64,000 bases of DNA from Lasioglossum baleicum (lineage: Eukaryota > Arthropoda > Insecta > Hymenoptera > Halictidae), in contig NW_027469523.1 of assembly GCF_051020765.1 (NCBI RefSeq), forward strand, positions 1 to 64,000. The letters run 5' to 3'. Position numbers and translations under genes: made by a program. Below the pieces are notes generated by a model, which was not told where the DNA came from, searched no databases, and worked only from the letters and a program-made list of their open reading frames with translations. Positions 37,253 to 51,500 of this stretch are shown in pieces. Within the stretch, counting starts at the first letter, position 1; each line of letters starts with the position of its first letter.

Positions 37253-38954
37253 CCATGCGCATCCCAATAAACCTGCGCATGCGCATCCCACAATACCTGC
37301 GCATGCGCATCCCACAAAACCTCGCACGTGTTTTTACTCGACTAGCCTGTGGGATGCATCCTCTCGCACGTGTTTTTACTCGACTAGCCTGCGGGATGCA
37401 TCCTCTCGCACGTGTTTTTACTCGTCTAGCCTGCGGGATGCATCCTCTCGCACGTGTTTTTGCTCGACTAGCCTGCGGGATGCATCCTCTCGCACGTGTT
37501 TTTGCTCGACTAGGCATGAGCATCCCAAAAAACCTGCGCATGCGCATCCCAAAAAACCTGCGCATGCGCATCCCACAAAACCTCGCAAGTGTTTTTACTC
37601 GACTAGCCTGCGGGATGCATCCTCTCGCACGTGTTTTTACTCGACTAGCCTGCGGGATGCATCCTCTCGCACGTGTTTTTACTCGACTAGCCATGCGCAT
37701 CCCAAAAAACCTGCGCATGCGCATCCCACAAAACCTGCGCATGCGCATCCCACAAAACCTGCGCATGCGCATCCCACAAAACCTCGCAAGTGTTTTTACT
37801 CGACTAGCCTGCGGGATGCATCCTCTCGCACGTGTTTTTACTCGACTAGCCTGCGGGATGCATCCTCTCGCACGTGTTTTTACTCGACTAGCCATGCGCA
37901 TCCCAAAAAACCTGCGCATGCGCATCCCACAAAACCTGCGCATGCGCATCCCACAAAACCTCGCACGTGTTTTTACTCGACTAGCCTGCGGGATGCATCC
38001 TCTCGCACGTGTTTTTACTCGACTAGCCTGCAGGATGCATCCTCTCGCACGTGTTTTTACTCGACTAGCCTGCGGGATGCATCCTCTCGCACGTGTTTTT
38101 GCTCGACTAGCCATGCGCATCCCAAAAAACCTGCGCATGCGCATCCCACAAAACCTGCGCATGCGCATCCCACAAAACCTCGCACGTGTTTTTACTCGAC
38201 TAGCCTGCGGGATGCATCCTCTCGCACGTGTTTTTCCTCGACTAGCCATGCGCATCCCAAAAAACCTGCGCATGCGCATCCCAAAAAACCTGCGCATGCG
38301 CCTCCCACAAAACCTGCGCATGCGCATCCCACAAAACCTCGCACGTGTTTTTACTCGACTAGCCTGTGGGATGCATCCTCTCGCACGTGTTTTTGCTCGA
38401 CTAGCCTGCGGGATGCATCCTCTCGCACGTGTTTTTGCTCGACTAGCCATGCGCATACCAATAAACCTGCGCATGCGCATCCCACAATACCTGCGCATGC
38501 GCATCCCACAAAACCTCGCACGTGTTTTTACTCGACTAGCCTGTGGGATGCATCCTCTCGCACGTGTTTTTACTCGACTAGCCTGCGGGATGCATCCTCT
38601 CGCACGTGTTTTTACTCGTCTAGCCTGCGGGATGCATCCTCTCGCACGTGTTTTTGCTCGACTAGGCATGAGCATCCCAAAAAACCTGCGCATGCGCATC
38701 CCACAAAACCTGCGCATGCGCATCCCACAAAACCTCGCACGTGTTTTTACTCGACTAGCCTGCGGGATGCATCCTCTCGCACGTGTTTTTCCTCGACTAG
38801 CCATGCGCATCCCAAAAAACCTGCGCATGCGCATCCCAAAAAACCTGCGCATGCGCATCCCACAAAACCTCGCACGTGTTTTTACTCGACTAGCCTGCGG
38901 GATGCATCCTCTCGCACGTGTTTTTACTCGACTAGCCTGCAGGATGCATCCTCT

Positions 38955-41477
38955 CGCACGTGTTTTTACTCGACTAGCCTGCGGGATGCATCCTCTCGCA
39001 CGTGTTTTTGCTCGACTAGCCATGCGCATCCCAAAAAACCTGCGCATGCGCATCCCACAAAACCTGCGCATGCGCATCCCACAAAACCTCGCACGTGTTT
39101 TTACTCGACTAGCCTGCGGGATGCATCCTCTCGCACGTGTTTTTCCTCGACTAGCCATGCGCATCCCAAAAAACCTGCGCATGCGCATCCCAAAAAACCT
39201 GCGCATGCGCCTCCCACAAAACCTGCGCATGCGCATCCCACAAAACCTCGCACGTGTTTTTACTCGACTAGCCTGCGGGATGCATCCTCTCGCACGTGTT
39301 TTTGCTCGACTAGCCTGCGGGATGCATCCTCTCGCACGTGTTTTTGCTCGACTAGCCATGCGCATCCCAATAAACCTGCGCATGCGCATCCCACAATACC
39401 TGCGCATGCGCATCCCACAAAACCTCGCACGTGTTTTTACTCGACTAGCCTGTGGGATGCATCCTCTCGCACGTGTTTTTACTCGACTAGCCTGCGGGAT
39501 GCATCCTCTCGCACGTGTTTTTACTCGTCTAGCCTGCGGGATGCATCCTCTCGCACGTGTTTTTGCTCGACTAGCCTGCGGGATGCATCCTCTCGCACGT
39601 GTTTTTGCTCGACTAGGCATGAGCATCCCAAAAAACCTGCGCATGCGCATCCCAAAAAACCTGCGCATGCGCATCCCACAAAACCTGCGCATGCGCATCC
39701 CACAAAACCTCGCACGTGTTTTTACTCGACTAGCCTGCGGGATGCATCCTCTCGCACGTGTTTTTCCTCGACTAGCCATGCGCATCCCAAAAAACCTGCG
39801 CATGCGCATCCCAAAAAACCTGCGCATGCGCATCCCACAAAACCTGCGCATGCGCATCCCACAAAACCTCGCAAGTGTTTTTACTCGACTAGCCTGCGGG
39901 ATGCATCCTCTCGCACGTGTTTTTACTCGACTAGCCTGCGGGATGCATCCTCTCGCACGTGTTTTTACTCGACTAGCCATGCGCATCCCAAAAAACCTGC
40001 GCATGCGCATCCCACAAAACCTGCGCATGCGCATCCCACAAAACCTCGCACGTGTTTTTACTCTACTAGCCTGCGGGATGCATCCTCTCGCACGTGTTTT
40101 TACTCGACTAGCCTGCAGGATGCATCCTCTCGCACGTGTTTTTACTCGACTAGCCTGCGGGATGCATCCTCTCGCACGTGTTTTTGCTCGACTAGCCTGC
40201 GGGATGCACCCTCTCGCACGTGTTTTTGCTCGACTAGCCATGCGCATCCCAAAAAACCTGCGCATGCGCAACCCACAAAACCTGCGCATGCGCATCCCAC
40301 AAAACCTCGCACGTGTTTTTACTCGACTAGCCTGCGGGATGCATCCTCTCGCACGTGTTTTTACTCGACTAGCCTGCGGGATGCATCCTCTCGCACTTGT
40401 TTTTGCTCGACTAGCCATGCGCATCCCAAAAAACCTGCGCATGCGCATCCCACAAAACCTGCGCATGCGCATCCCACAAAACCTGCGCATGCGCATCCCA
40501 CAAAACCTCGCACGTGTTTTTACTCGACTAGCCTGCGGGATGCATCCTCTCGCACGTTTTTTTACTCGACTAGCCTGCGGGATGCATCCTCTCGCACGTG
40601 TTTTTGCTCGACTAGCCATGCGCATCCCAAAAAACCTGCGCATGCGCATCCCACAAAACCTGCGCATGCGCATCCCACAAAACCTTGCACGTGTTTTTAC
40701 TCGACTAGCCTGCGGGATGCATCCTCTCGCACGTGTTTTTGCTCGACTAGCCTGCGGGATGCATCCTCTCGCACGTGTTTTTGCTCGACTAGCCTGCGGG
40801 ATGCATCCTCTCGCACGTGTTTGTGCTCGACTAGCCTGCGGGATGCATCCTCTCGCACGTGTTTTTACTCGACTAGCCTGCGGGATGCATCCTCTCGCAC
40901 GTGTTTTTACTCGTCTAGCCTGCCGGATGCATCCTCTCGCACTTGTTTTTGCTCGACTAGCCATGCGCATCCCAAAAAACCTGCGCATGCGCATCCCACA
41001 AAACCTGCGCATGCGCATCCCACAAAACCTGCGCATGCGCATCCCACAAAACCTCGCACGTGTTTTTACTCGACTAGCCTGCGGGATGCATCCTCTCGCA
41101 CGTGTTTTTACTCGACTAGCCTGCAGGATGCATCCTCTCGCACGTGTTTTTACTCGACTAGCCTGCGGGATGCATCCTCTCGCACGTGTTTTTGCTCGAC
41201 TAGCCATGCGCATCCCAAAAAACCTGCGCATGCGCATCCCACAAAACCTGCGCATGCGCATCCCACATAACCTCGCACGTGTTTTTACTCGACTAGCCTG
41301 CGGGATGCATCCTCTCGCACGTGTTTTTCCTCGACTAGCCATGCGCATCCCAAAAAACCTGCGCATGCGCATCCCAAAAAACCTGCGCATGCGCCTCCCA
41401 CAAAACCTGCGCATGCGCATCCCACAAAACCTCGCACGTGTTTTTACTCGACTAGCCTGCGGGATGCATCCTCTCGC
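38955..41477. repeat. 2.5-kb dispersed duplication, left copy
   Basis: It aligns with 61478-64000 at a constant offset of 22,523. Both copies include the AATAAA-type opening (39356 and 61879), a GCAACCC B unit and CACATAACC (41268 and 63791). One difference seen is CTCTACTAG at 40061 against CTCGACTAG. The right copy is cut by the window end, so the duplication may be longer. Confidence 0.88.
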
Positions 41478-41539
41478 ACGTGTTTTTGCTCGACTAGCCT
41501 GCGGGATGCATCCTCTCGCACGTGTTTTTGCTCGACTAG

Positions 41540-43756
41540 CCATGCGCATCCCAATAAACCTGCGCATGCGCATCCCACAATACCTGCGCATGCCCTTCCC
41601 ACAAAACCTCGCACGTGTTTTTACTCGACTAGCCTGTGGGATGCATCCTCTCGCACGTGTTTTTACTCGACTAGCCTGCGGGATGCATCCTCTCGCACGT
41701 GTTTTTACTCGTCTAGCCTGCGGGATGCATCCTCTCGCACGTGTTTTTGCTCGACTAGCCTGCGGGATGCATCCTCTCGCACGTGTTTTTGCTCGACTAG
41801 GCATGAGCATCCCAAAAAACCTGCGCATGCGCATCCCACAAAACCTGCGCATGCGCATCCCACAAAACCTGCGCATGCGCATCCCACAAAACCTCGCACG
41901 TGTTTTTACTCGACTAGCCTGCGGGATGCATCCTCTCGCACGTGTTTTTCCTCGACTAGCCATGCGCATCCCAAAAAACCTGCGCATGCGCATCCCAAAA
42001 AACCTGCGCATGCGCATCCCACAAAACCTGCGCATGCGCATCCCACAAAACCTCGCAAGTGTTTTTACTCGACTAGCCTGCGGGATGCATCCTCTCGCAC
42101 GTGTTTTTACTCGACTAGCCTGCGGGATGCATCCTCTCGCACGTGTTTTTACTCGACTAGCCATGCGCATCCCAAAAAACCTGCGCATGCGCATCCCACA
42201 AAACCTGCGCATGCGCATCCCACAAAACCTCGCACGTGTTTTTACTCGACTAGCCTGCGGGATGCATCCTCTCGCACGTGTTTTTACTCGACTAGCCTGC
42301 AGGATGCATCCTCTCGCACGTGTTTTTACTCGACTAGCCTGCGGGATGCATCCTCTCGCACGTGTTTTTGCTCGACTAGCCATGCGCATCCCAAAAAACC
42401 TGCGCATGCGCATCCCACAAAACCTGCGCATGCGCATCCCACAAAACCTCGCACGTGTTTTTACTCGACTAGCCTGCGGGATGCATCCTCTCGCACGTGT
42501 TTTTCCTCGACTAGCCATGCGCATCCCAAAAAACCTGCGCATGCGCATCCCAAAAAACCTGCGCATGCGCCTCCCACAAAACCTGCGCATGCGCATCCCA
42601 CAAAACCTCGCACGTGTTTTTACTCGACTAGCCTGTGGGATGCATCCTCTCGCACGTGTTTTTGCTCGACTAGCCTGCGGGATGCATCCTCTCGCACGTG
42701 TTTTTGCTCGACTAGCCATGCGCATACCAATAAACCTGCGCATGCGCATCCCACAATACCTGCGCATGCGCATCCCACAAAACCTCGCACGTGTTTTTAC
42801 TCGACTAGCCTGTGGGATGCATCCTCTCGCACGTGTTTTTACTCGACTAGCCTGCGGGATGCATCCTCTCGCACGTGTTTTTACTCGTCTAGCCTGCGGG
42901 ATGCATCCTCTCGCACGTGTTTTTGCTCGACTAGCCTGCGGGATGCATCCTCTCGCACGTGTTTTTGCTCGACTAGGCATGAGCATCCCAAAAAACCTGC
43001 GCATGCGCATCCCACAAAACCTGCGCATGCGCATCCCACAAAACCTCGCACGTGTTTTTACTCGACTAGCCTGCGGGATGCATCCTCTCGCACGTGTTTT
43101 TCCTCGACTAGCCATGCGCATCCCAAAAAACCTGCGCATGCGCATCCCAAAAAACCTGCGCATGCGCATCCCACAAAACCTCGCACGTGTTTTTACTCGA
43201 CTAGCCTGCGGGATGCATCCTCTCGCACGTGTTTTTACTCGACTAGCCTGCAGGATGCATCCTCTCGCACGTGTTTTTACTCGACTAGCCTGCGGGATGC
43301 ATCCTCTCGCACGTGTTTTTGCTCGACTAGCCATGCGCATCCCAAAAAACCTGCGCATGCGCATCCCACAAAACCTGCGCATGCGCATCCCACAAAACCT
43401 CGCACGTGTTTTTACTCGACTAGCCTGCGGGATGCATCCTCTCGCACGTGTTTTTCCTCGACTAGCCATGCGCATCCCAAAAAACCTGCGCATGCGCATC
43501 CCAAAAAACCTGCGCATGCGCCTCCCACAAAACCTGCGCATGCGCATCCCACAAAACCTCGCACATGTTTTTACTCGACTAGCCTGCGGGATGCATCCTC
43601 TCGCACGTGTTTTTGCTCGACTAGCCTGCGGGATGCATCCTCTCGCACGTGTTTTTGCTCGACTAGCCATGCGCATCCCAATAAACCTGCGCATGCGCAT
43701 CCCACAATACCTGCGCATGCGCATCCCACAAAACCTCGCACGTGTTTTTACTCGAC
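41540..43756. repeat. 2.2-kb duplication at offset 3,708, left copy
   Basis: It aligns with about 45248-47464 and contains a canonical 1,176-bp repeat (41540-42715) and a 951-bp one. Differences include TGCCCTTCCC near 41591 in this copy, a K-Q-Q-Q run at about 41807 where the partner has K-K-Q-Q, and CTGTGGTATGC near 46327 in the partner. The match ends where this copy switches to a C-type A. Confidence 0.85.
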
Positions 43757-43902
43757 TAGCCTGCGGGATGCATCCTCTCGCACGTGTTTTTCCTCGACTA
43801 GCCATGCGCATCCCAAAAAACCTGCGCATGCGCATCCCAAAAAACCTGCGCATGCGCCTCCCACAAAACCTGCGCATGCGCATCCCACAAAACCTCGCAC
43901 AT
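43430..43902. repeat. 336-bp local duplication carrying CACATG
   Basis: The change CACGTG to CACATG occurs at 43566 and 43902, 336 bp apart, in matching surroundings: C-type A, K-K-(GCGCCTCCC)-Q, then the mutated A. I saw this exact change at no other place, so it dates a very local and recent duplication. The outer limits are approximate. Confidence 0.78.
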
Positions 43903-45247
43903 GTTTTTACTCGACTAGCCTGCGGGATGCATCCTCTCGCACGTGTTTTTACTCGACTAGCCTGCGGGATGCATCCTCTCGCACGTGTTTTTACTCGTCT
44001 AGCCTGCGGGATGCATCCTCTCGCACGTGTTTTTGCTCGACTAGCCTGCGGGATGCATCCTCTCGCACGTGTTTTTGCTCGACTAGGCATGAGCATCCCA
44101 AAAAACCTGCGCATGCGCATCCCAAAAAACCTGCGCATGCGCATCCCACAAAACCTGCGCATGCGCATCCCACAAAACCTCGCACGTGTTTTTACTCGAC
44201 TAGCCTGCGGGATGCATCCTCTCGCACGTGTTTTTCCTCGACTAGCCATGCGCATCCCAAAAAACCTGCGCATGCGCCTCCCACAAAACCTGCGCATGCG
44301 CATCCCACAAAACCTCGCACGTGTTTTTACTCGACTAGCCTGCGGGATGCATCCTCTCGCACGTGTTTTTGCTCGACTAGCCTGCGGGATGCATCCTCTC
44401 GCACGTGTTTTTGCTCGACTAGCCATGCGCATCCCAAAAAACCTGCGCATGCGCATCCCACAAAACCTGCGCATGCGCATCCCACAAAACCTCGCACGTG
44501 TTTTTACTCGACTAGCCTGCGGGATGCATCCTCTCGCACGTGTTTTTACTCGACTAGCCTGCGGGATGCATCCTCTCGCACGTGTTTTTACTCGACTAGC
44601 CTGCGGGATGCATCCTCTCGCACGTGTTTTTACTCGACTAGCCTGCGGGATGCATCCTCTCGCACTTGTTTTTGCTCGACTAGCCATGCGCATCCCAAAA
44701 AACCTGCGCATGCGCATCCCACAAAACCTGCGCATGCGCATCCCACAAAACCTCGCACGTGTTTTTACTCGACTAGCCTGCGGGATGCATCCTCTCGCAC
44801 GTTTTTTTACTCGACTAGCCTGCGGGATGCATCCTCTCGCACGTGTTTTTGCTCGACTAGCCATGCGCATCCCAAAAAACCTGCGCATGCGCATCCCACA
44901 AAACCTGCGCATGCGCATCCCACAAAACCTTGCACGTGTTTTTACACGACTAGCCTGCGGGATGCATCCTCTCGCACGTGTTTTTGCACGACTAGCCTGC
45001 GGGATGCATCCTCTCGCACGTGTTTGTGCTCGACTAGCCTGCGGGATGCATCCTCTCGCACGTGTTTTTACTCGACTAGCCTGCGGGATGCATCCTCTCG
45101 CACGTGTTTTTGCTCGACTAGCCTGCGGGATGCATCCTCTCGCACGTGTTTTTGCTCGACTAGCCTGCGGGATGCATCCTCTCGCACGTGTTTTTGCTCG
45201 ACTAGCCTGCGGGATGCATCCTCTCGCACGTGTTTTTGCTCGACTAG

Positions 45248-47464
45248 CCATGCGCATCCCAATAAACCTGCGCATGCGCATCCCACAATACCTGCGCATG
45301 CGCATCCCACAAAACCTCGCACGTGTTTTTACTCGACTAGCCTGTGGGATGCATCCTCTCGCACGTGTTTTTACTCGACTAGCCTGCGGGATGCATCCTC
45401 TCGCACGTGTTTTTACTCGTCTAGCCTGCGGGATGCATCCTCTCGCACGTGTTTTTGCTCGACTAGCCTGCGGGATGCATCCTCTCGCACGTGTTTTTGC
45501 TCGACTAGGCATGAGCATCCCAAAAAACCTGCGCATGCGCATCCCAAAAAACCTGCGCATGCGCATCCCACAAAACCTGCGCATGCGCATCCCACAAAAC
45601 CTCGCACGTGTTTTTACTCGACTAGCCTGCGGGATGCATCCTCTCGCACGTGTTTTTCCTCGACTAGCCATGCGCATCCCAAAAAACCTGCGCATGCGCA
45701 TCCCAAAAAACCTGCGCATGCGCATCCCACAAAACCTGCGCATGCGCATCCCACAAAACCTCGCAAGTGTTTTTACTCGACTAGCCTGCGGGATGCATCC
45801 TCTCGCACGTGTTTTTACTCGACTAGCCTGCGGGATGCATCCTCTCGCACGTGTTTTTACTCGACTAGCCATGCGCATCCCAAAAAACCTGCGCATGCGC
45901 ATCCCACAAAACCTGCGCATGCGCATCCCACAAAACCTCGCACGTGTTTTTACTCGACTAGCCTGCGGGATGCATCCTCTCGCACGTGTTTTTACTCGAC
46001 TAGCCTGCAGGATGCATCCTCTCGCACGTGTTTTTACTCGACTAGCCTGCGGGATGCATCCTCTCGCACGTGTTTTTGCTCGACTAGCCATGCGCATCCC
46101 AAAAAACCTGCGCATGCGCATCCCACAAAACCTGCGCATGCGCATCCCACAAAACCTCGCACGTGTTTTTACTCGACTAGCCTGCGGGATGCATCCTCTC
46201 GCACGTGTTTTTCCTCGACTAGCCATGCGCATCCCAAAAAACCTGCGCATGCGCATCCCAAAAAACCTGCGCATGCGCCTCCCACAAAACCTGCGCATGC
46301 GCATCCCACAAAACCTCGCACGTGTTTTTACTCGACTAGCCTGTGGTATGCATCCTCTCGCACGTGTTTTTGCTCGACTAGCCTGCGGGATGCATCCTCT
46401 CGCACGTGTTTTTGCTCGACTAGCCATGCGCATACCAATAAACCTGCGCATGCGCATCCCACAATACCTGCGCATGCGCATCCCACAAAACCTCGCACGT
46501 GTTTTTACTCGACTAGCCTGTGGGATGCATCCTCTCGCACGTGTTTTTACTCGACTAGCCTGCGGGATGCATCCTCTCGCACGTGTTTTTACTCGTCTAG
46601 CCTGCGGGATGCATCCTCTCGCACGTGTTTTTGCTCGACTAGCCTGCGGGATGCATCCTCTCGCACGTGTTTTTGCTCGACTAGGCATGAGCATCCCAAA
46701 AAACCTGCGCATGCGCATCCCACAAAACCTGCGCATGCGCATCCCACAAAACCTCGCACGTGTTTTTACTCGACTAGCCTGCGGGATGCATCCTCTCGCA
46801 CGTGTTTTTCCTCGACTAGCCATGCGCATCCCAAAAAACCTGCGCATGCGCATCCCAAAAAACCTGCGCATGCGCATCCCACAAAACCTCGCACGTGTTT
46901 TTACTCGACTAGCCTGCGGGATGCATCCTCTCGCACGTGTTTTTACTCGACTAGCCTGCAGGATGCATCCTCTCGCACGTGTTTTTACTCGACTAGCCTG
47001 CGGGATGCATCCTCTCGCACGTGTTTTTGCTCGACTAGCCATGCGCATCCCAAAAAACCTGCGCATGCGCATCCCACAAAACCTGCGCATGCGCATCCCA
47101 CAAAACCTCGCACGTGTTTTTACTCGACTAGCCTGCGGGATGCATCCTCTCGCACGTGTTTTTCCTCGACTAGCCATGCGCATCCCAAAAAACCTGCGCA
47201 TGCGCATCCCAAAAAACCTGCGCATGCGCCTCCCACAAAACCTGCGCATGCGCATCCCACAAAACCTCGCACGTGTTTTTACTCGACTAGCCTGCGGGAT
47301 GCATCCTCTCGCACGTGTTTTTGCTCGACTAGCCTGCGGGATGCATCCTCTCGCACGTGTTTTTGCTCGACTAGCCATGCGCATCCCAATAAACCTGCGC
47401 ATGCGCATCCCACAATACCTGCGCATGCGCATCCCACAAAACCTCGCACGTGTTTTTACTCGAC
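45248..47464. repeat. 2.2-kb duplication at offset 3,708, right copy
   Basis: This is the partner of 41540-43756. It holds the 1,176-bp repeat 45248-46423 and the 951-bp repeat 46424-47374. Confidence 0.85.
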
Positions 47465-48590
47465 TAGCCTGTGGGATGCATCCTCTCGCACGTGTTTTTA
47501 CTCGACTAGCCTGCGGGATGCATCCTCTCGCACGTGTTTTTACTCGTCTAGCCTGCGGGATGCATCCTCTCGCACGTGTTTTTGCTCGACTAGCCTGCGG
47601 GATGCATCCTCTCGCACGTGTTTTTGCTCGACTAGGCATGAGCATCCCAAAAAACCTGCGCATGCGCATCCCAAAAAACCTGCGCATGCGCATCCCACAA
47701 AACCTGCGCATGCGCATCCCACAAAACCTCGCACGTGTTTTTACTCGACTAGCCTGCGGGATGCATCCTCTCGCACGTGTTTTTCCTCGACTAGCCATGC
47801 GCATCCCAAAAAACCTGCGCATGCGCATCCCAAAAAACCTGCGCATGCGCATCCCACAAAACCTGCGCATGCGCATCCCACAAAACCTCGCAAGTGTTTT
47901 TACTCGACTAGCCTGCGGGATGCATCCTCTCGCACGTGTTTTTACTCGACTAGCCTGCGGGATGCATCCTCTCGCACGTGTTTTTACTCGACTAGCCATG
48001 CGCATCCCAAAAAACCTGCGCATGCGCATCCCACAAAACCTGCGCATGCGCATCCCACAAAACCTCGCACGTGTTTTTACTCGACTAGCCTGCGGGATGC
48101 ATCCTCTCGCACGTGTTTTTACTCGACTAGCCTGCAGGATGCATCCTCTCGCACGTGTTTTTACTCGACTAGCCTGCGGGATGCATCCTCTCGCACGTGT
48201 TTTTGCTCGACTAGCCATGCGCATCCCAAAAAACCTGCGCATGCGCATCCCACAAAACCTGCGCATGCGCATCCCACAAAACCTCGCACGTGTTTTTACT
48301 CGACTAGCCTGCGGGATGCATCCCCTCGCACGTGTTTTTCCTCGACTAGCCATGCGCATCCCAAAAAACCTGCGCATGCGCATCCCAAAAAACCTGCGCA
48401 TGCGCCTCCCACAAAACCTGCGCATGCGCATCCCACAAAACCTCGCACGTGTTTTTACTCGACTAGCCTGCGGCATGCGTCCTCTCGCACGTGTTTTTGC
48501 TCGACTAGCCTGCGGGATGCATCCTCTCGCACGTGTTTTTACTCGACTAGCCTGCGGGATGCATCCTCTCGCACGTGTTTTTACTCGACT

Positions 48591-51500
48591 AGCCATGCGC
48601 ATCCCAAAAAACCTGCGCATGCGCATCCCAAAAAACCTGCGCATGCGCATCCCAAAAAACCTGCGCATGCGCATCCCACAAAACCTGCGCATGCGCATCC
48701 CACAAAACCTCGCACGTGTTTTTACTCGACTAGCCTGCGGGATGCATCCTCTCGCACGTGTTTTTGCTCGACTAGCCTGCGGGATGCATCCTCTCGCACG
48801 TGTTTTTACTCGACTAGCCTGCGGGATGCATCCTCTCGCACGTGTTTTTACTCGACTACCCTGCGGGATGCATCCTCTCGCACGTGTTTTTGCTCGACTA
48901 GCCATGCGCATCCCAAAAAAACCTGCGCATGCGCATCCCACAAAACCTGCGCATGCGCATCCCACAAAACCTCGCACGTGTTTTTACTCGACTAGCCTGC
49001 GGGATGCATCCTCTCGCACGTGTTTTTACTCGACTAGCCTGCAGGATGCATCCTCTCGCACGTGTTTTTACTCGACTAGCCTGCGGGATGCATCCTCTCG
49101 CACGTGTTTTTACTCGACTAGCCTGCGGGATGCATCCTCTCGCACGTGTTTTTACTCGACTAGCCTGCGGGATGCATCCTCTCGCACGTGTTTTTACTCG
49201 ACTAGCCTGCGGGATGCATCCTCTCGCACGTGTTTTTACTCGACTAGCCTGCGGGATGCATCCTCTCGCACTTGTTTTTGCTCGACTAGCCATGCGCATC
49301 CCAAAAAACCTGCGCATGCGCATCCCACAAAACCTGCGCATGCGCATCCCACAAAACCTCGCACGTGTTTTTACTCGACTAGCCTGCGGGATGCATCCTC
49401 TCGCACGTTTTTTTACTCGACTAGCCTGCGGGATGCATCCTCTCGCACGTGTTTTTGCTCGACTAGCCATGCGCATCCCAAAAAACCTGCGCATGCGCAT
49501 CCCACAAAACCTGCGCATGCGCATCCCACAAAACCTTGCACGTGTTTTTACACGACTAGCCTGCGGGATGCATCCTCTCGCACGTGTTTTTGCACGACTA
49601 GCCTGCGGGATGCATCCTCTCGCACGTGTTTGTGCTCGACTAGCCTGCGGGATGCATCCTCTCGCACGTGTTTTTACTCGACTAGCCTGCGGGATGCATC
49701 CTCTCGCACGTGTTTTTGCTCGACTAGCCTGCGGGATGCATCCTCTCGCACGTGTTTTTACTCGTCTAGCCTGCCGGATGCATCCTCTCGCACTTGTTTT
49801 TGCTCGACTAGCCATGCGCATCCCAAAAAACCTTCGCATGCGCATCCCACAAAACCTGCGCATGCGCATCCCACAAAACCTGCGCATGCGCATCCCACAA
49901 AACCTGCGCATGCGCATCCCACAAAACCTCGCACGTGTTTTTACTCGACTAGCCTGCGGGATGCATCCTCTCGCACGTTTTTTTACTCGACTAGCCTGCG
50001 GGATGCATCCTCTCGCACGTGTTTTTACTCGACTAGCCTGCGGGATGCATCCTCTCGCACGTGTTTTTACTCGACTAGCCTGCGGGATGCATCCTCTCGC
50101 ACGTGTTTTTACTCGTCTAGCCTGCCGGATGCATCCTCTCGCACTTGTTTTTGCTCGACTAGCCATGCGCATCCCAAAAAACCTGCGCATGCGCATCCCA
50201 CAAAACCTGCGCATGCGCATCCCACAAAACCTGCGCATGCGCATCCCACAAAACCTGCGCATGCGCATCCCACAAAACCTCGCACGTGTTTTTACTCGAC
50301 TAGCCTGCGGGATGCATCCTCTCGCACGTTTTTTTACTCGACTAGCCTGCGGGATGCATCCTCTCGCACGTGTTTTTGCTCGACTAGCCATGCGCATCCC
50401 AAAAAACCTGCGCATGCGCATCCCACAAAACCTGCGCATGCGCATCCCACAAAACCTTGCACGTGTTTTTACTCGACTAGCCTGCGGGATGCATCCTCTC
50501 GCACGTGTTTTTGCTCGACTAGGCATGCGCATCCCAAAAAACCTGCGCATGCGCATCCCAAAAAACCTGCGCATGCGCATCCCACTAAACCTCGCACGTG
50601 TTTTTACTCGACTAGCCTGCGGGATGCATCCTCTCGCACGTGTTTTTCCTCGACTAGCCATGCGCATCCCAAAAAACCTGCGCATGCGCCTCCCACAATA
50701 CCTGCGCATGCGCATCCCACAAAACCTCGCACGTGTTTTTACTCGACTAGCCTGCGGGATGCATCCTCTCGCACGTGTTTTTGCTCGACTAGCCTGCGGG
50801 ATGCATCCTCTCGCACGTGTTTTTGCTCGACTAGCCATGCGCATCCCAAAAAACCTGCGCATGCGCATCCCACAAAACCTGCGCATGCGCATCCCACAAA
50901 ACCTCGCACGTGTTTTTACTCGACTAGCCTGCGGGATGCATCCTCTCGCACGTGTTTTTACTCGACTAGCCTGCGGGATGCATCCTCTCGCACGTGTTTT
51001 TACTCGACTAGCCTGCGGGATGCATCCTCTCGCACGTGTTTTTACTCGACTAGCCTGCGGGATGCATCCTCTCGCACTTGTTTTTGCTCGACTAGCCATG
51101 CGCATCCCAAAAAACCTGCGCATGCGCATCCCACAAAACCTGCGCATGCGCATCCCACAAAACCTCGCACGTGTTTTTACTCGACTAGCCTGCGGGATGC
51201 ATCCTCTCGCACGTTTTTTTACTCGACTAGCCTGCGGGATGCATCCTCTCGCACGTGTTTTTGCTCGACTAGCCATGCGCATCCCAAAAAACCTGCGCAT
51301 GCGCATCCCACAAAACCTGCGCATGCGCATCCCACAAAACCTTGCACGTGTTTTTACACGACTAGCCTGCGGGATGCATCCTCTCGCACGTGTTTTTGCT
51401 CGACTAGCCTGCGGGATGCATCCTCTCGCACGTGTTTTTACTCGACTAGCCTGCAGGATGCATCCTCTCGCACGTGTTTTTGCTCGACTAGCCTGCGGGA

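Larger units (their letters stand above)
37253..48590. repeat. Region rich in 1,176-bp-type higher-order repeats
   Basis: AATAAA-type openings lie at 37253, 38447, 39356, 41540, 42716, 43667, 45248, 46424 and 47375. Intervals include 1,176 (twice), 951 (twice), 909 and 1,194. The 951-bp form recurs at 42716-43667 and 46424-47375 and is one 225-bp block set short of canonical; 909 is 951 minus one A. A GCATACCAATAAA variant marks three sister copies (38447, 42716, 46424). No gene is seen. Confidence 0.88.

Noticed and set aside
34626..48977. A 4,783-codon open frame on the - strand
   Set aside because: This has the same cause: the antisense of the monomers is stop-free in one frame. It is a basic low-complexity reading with no family resemblance, and it overlaps equally long frames on the other strand.
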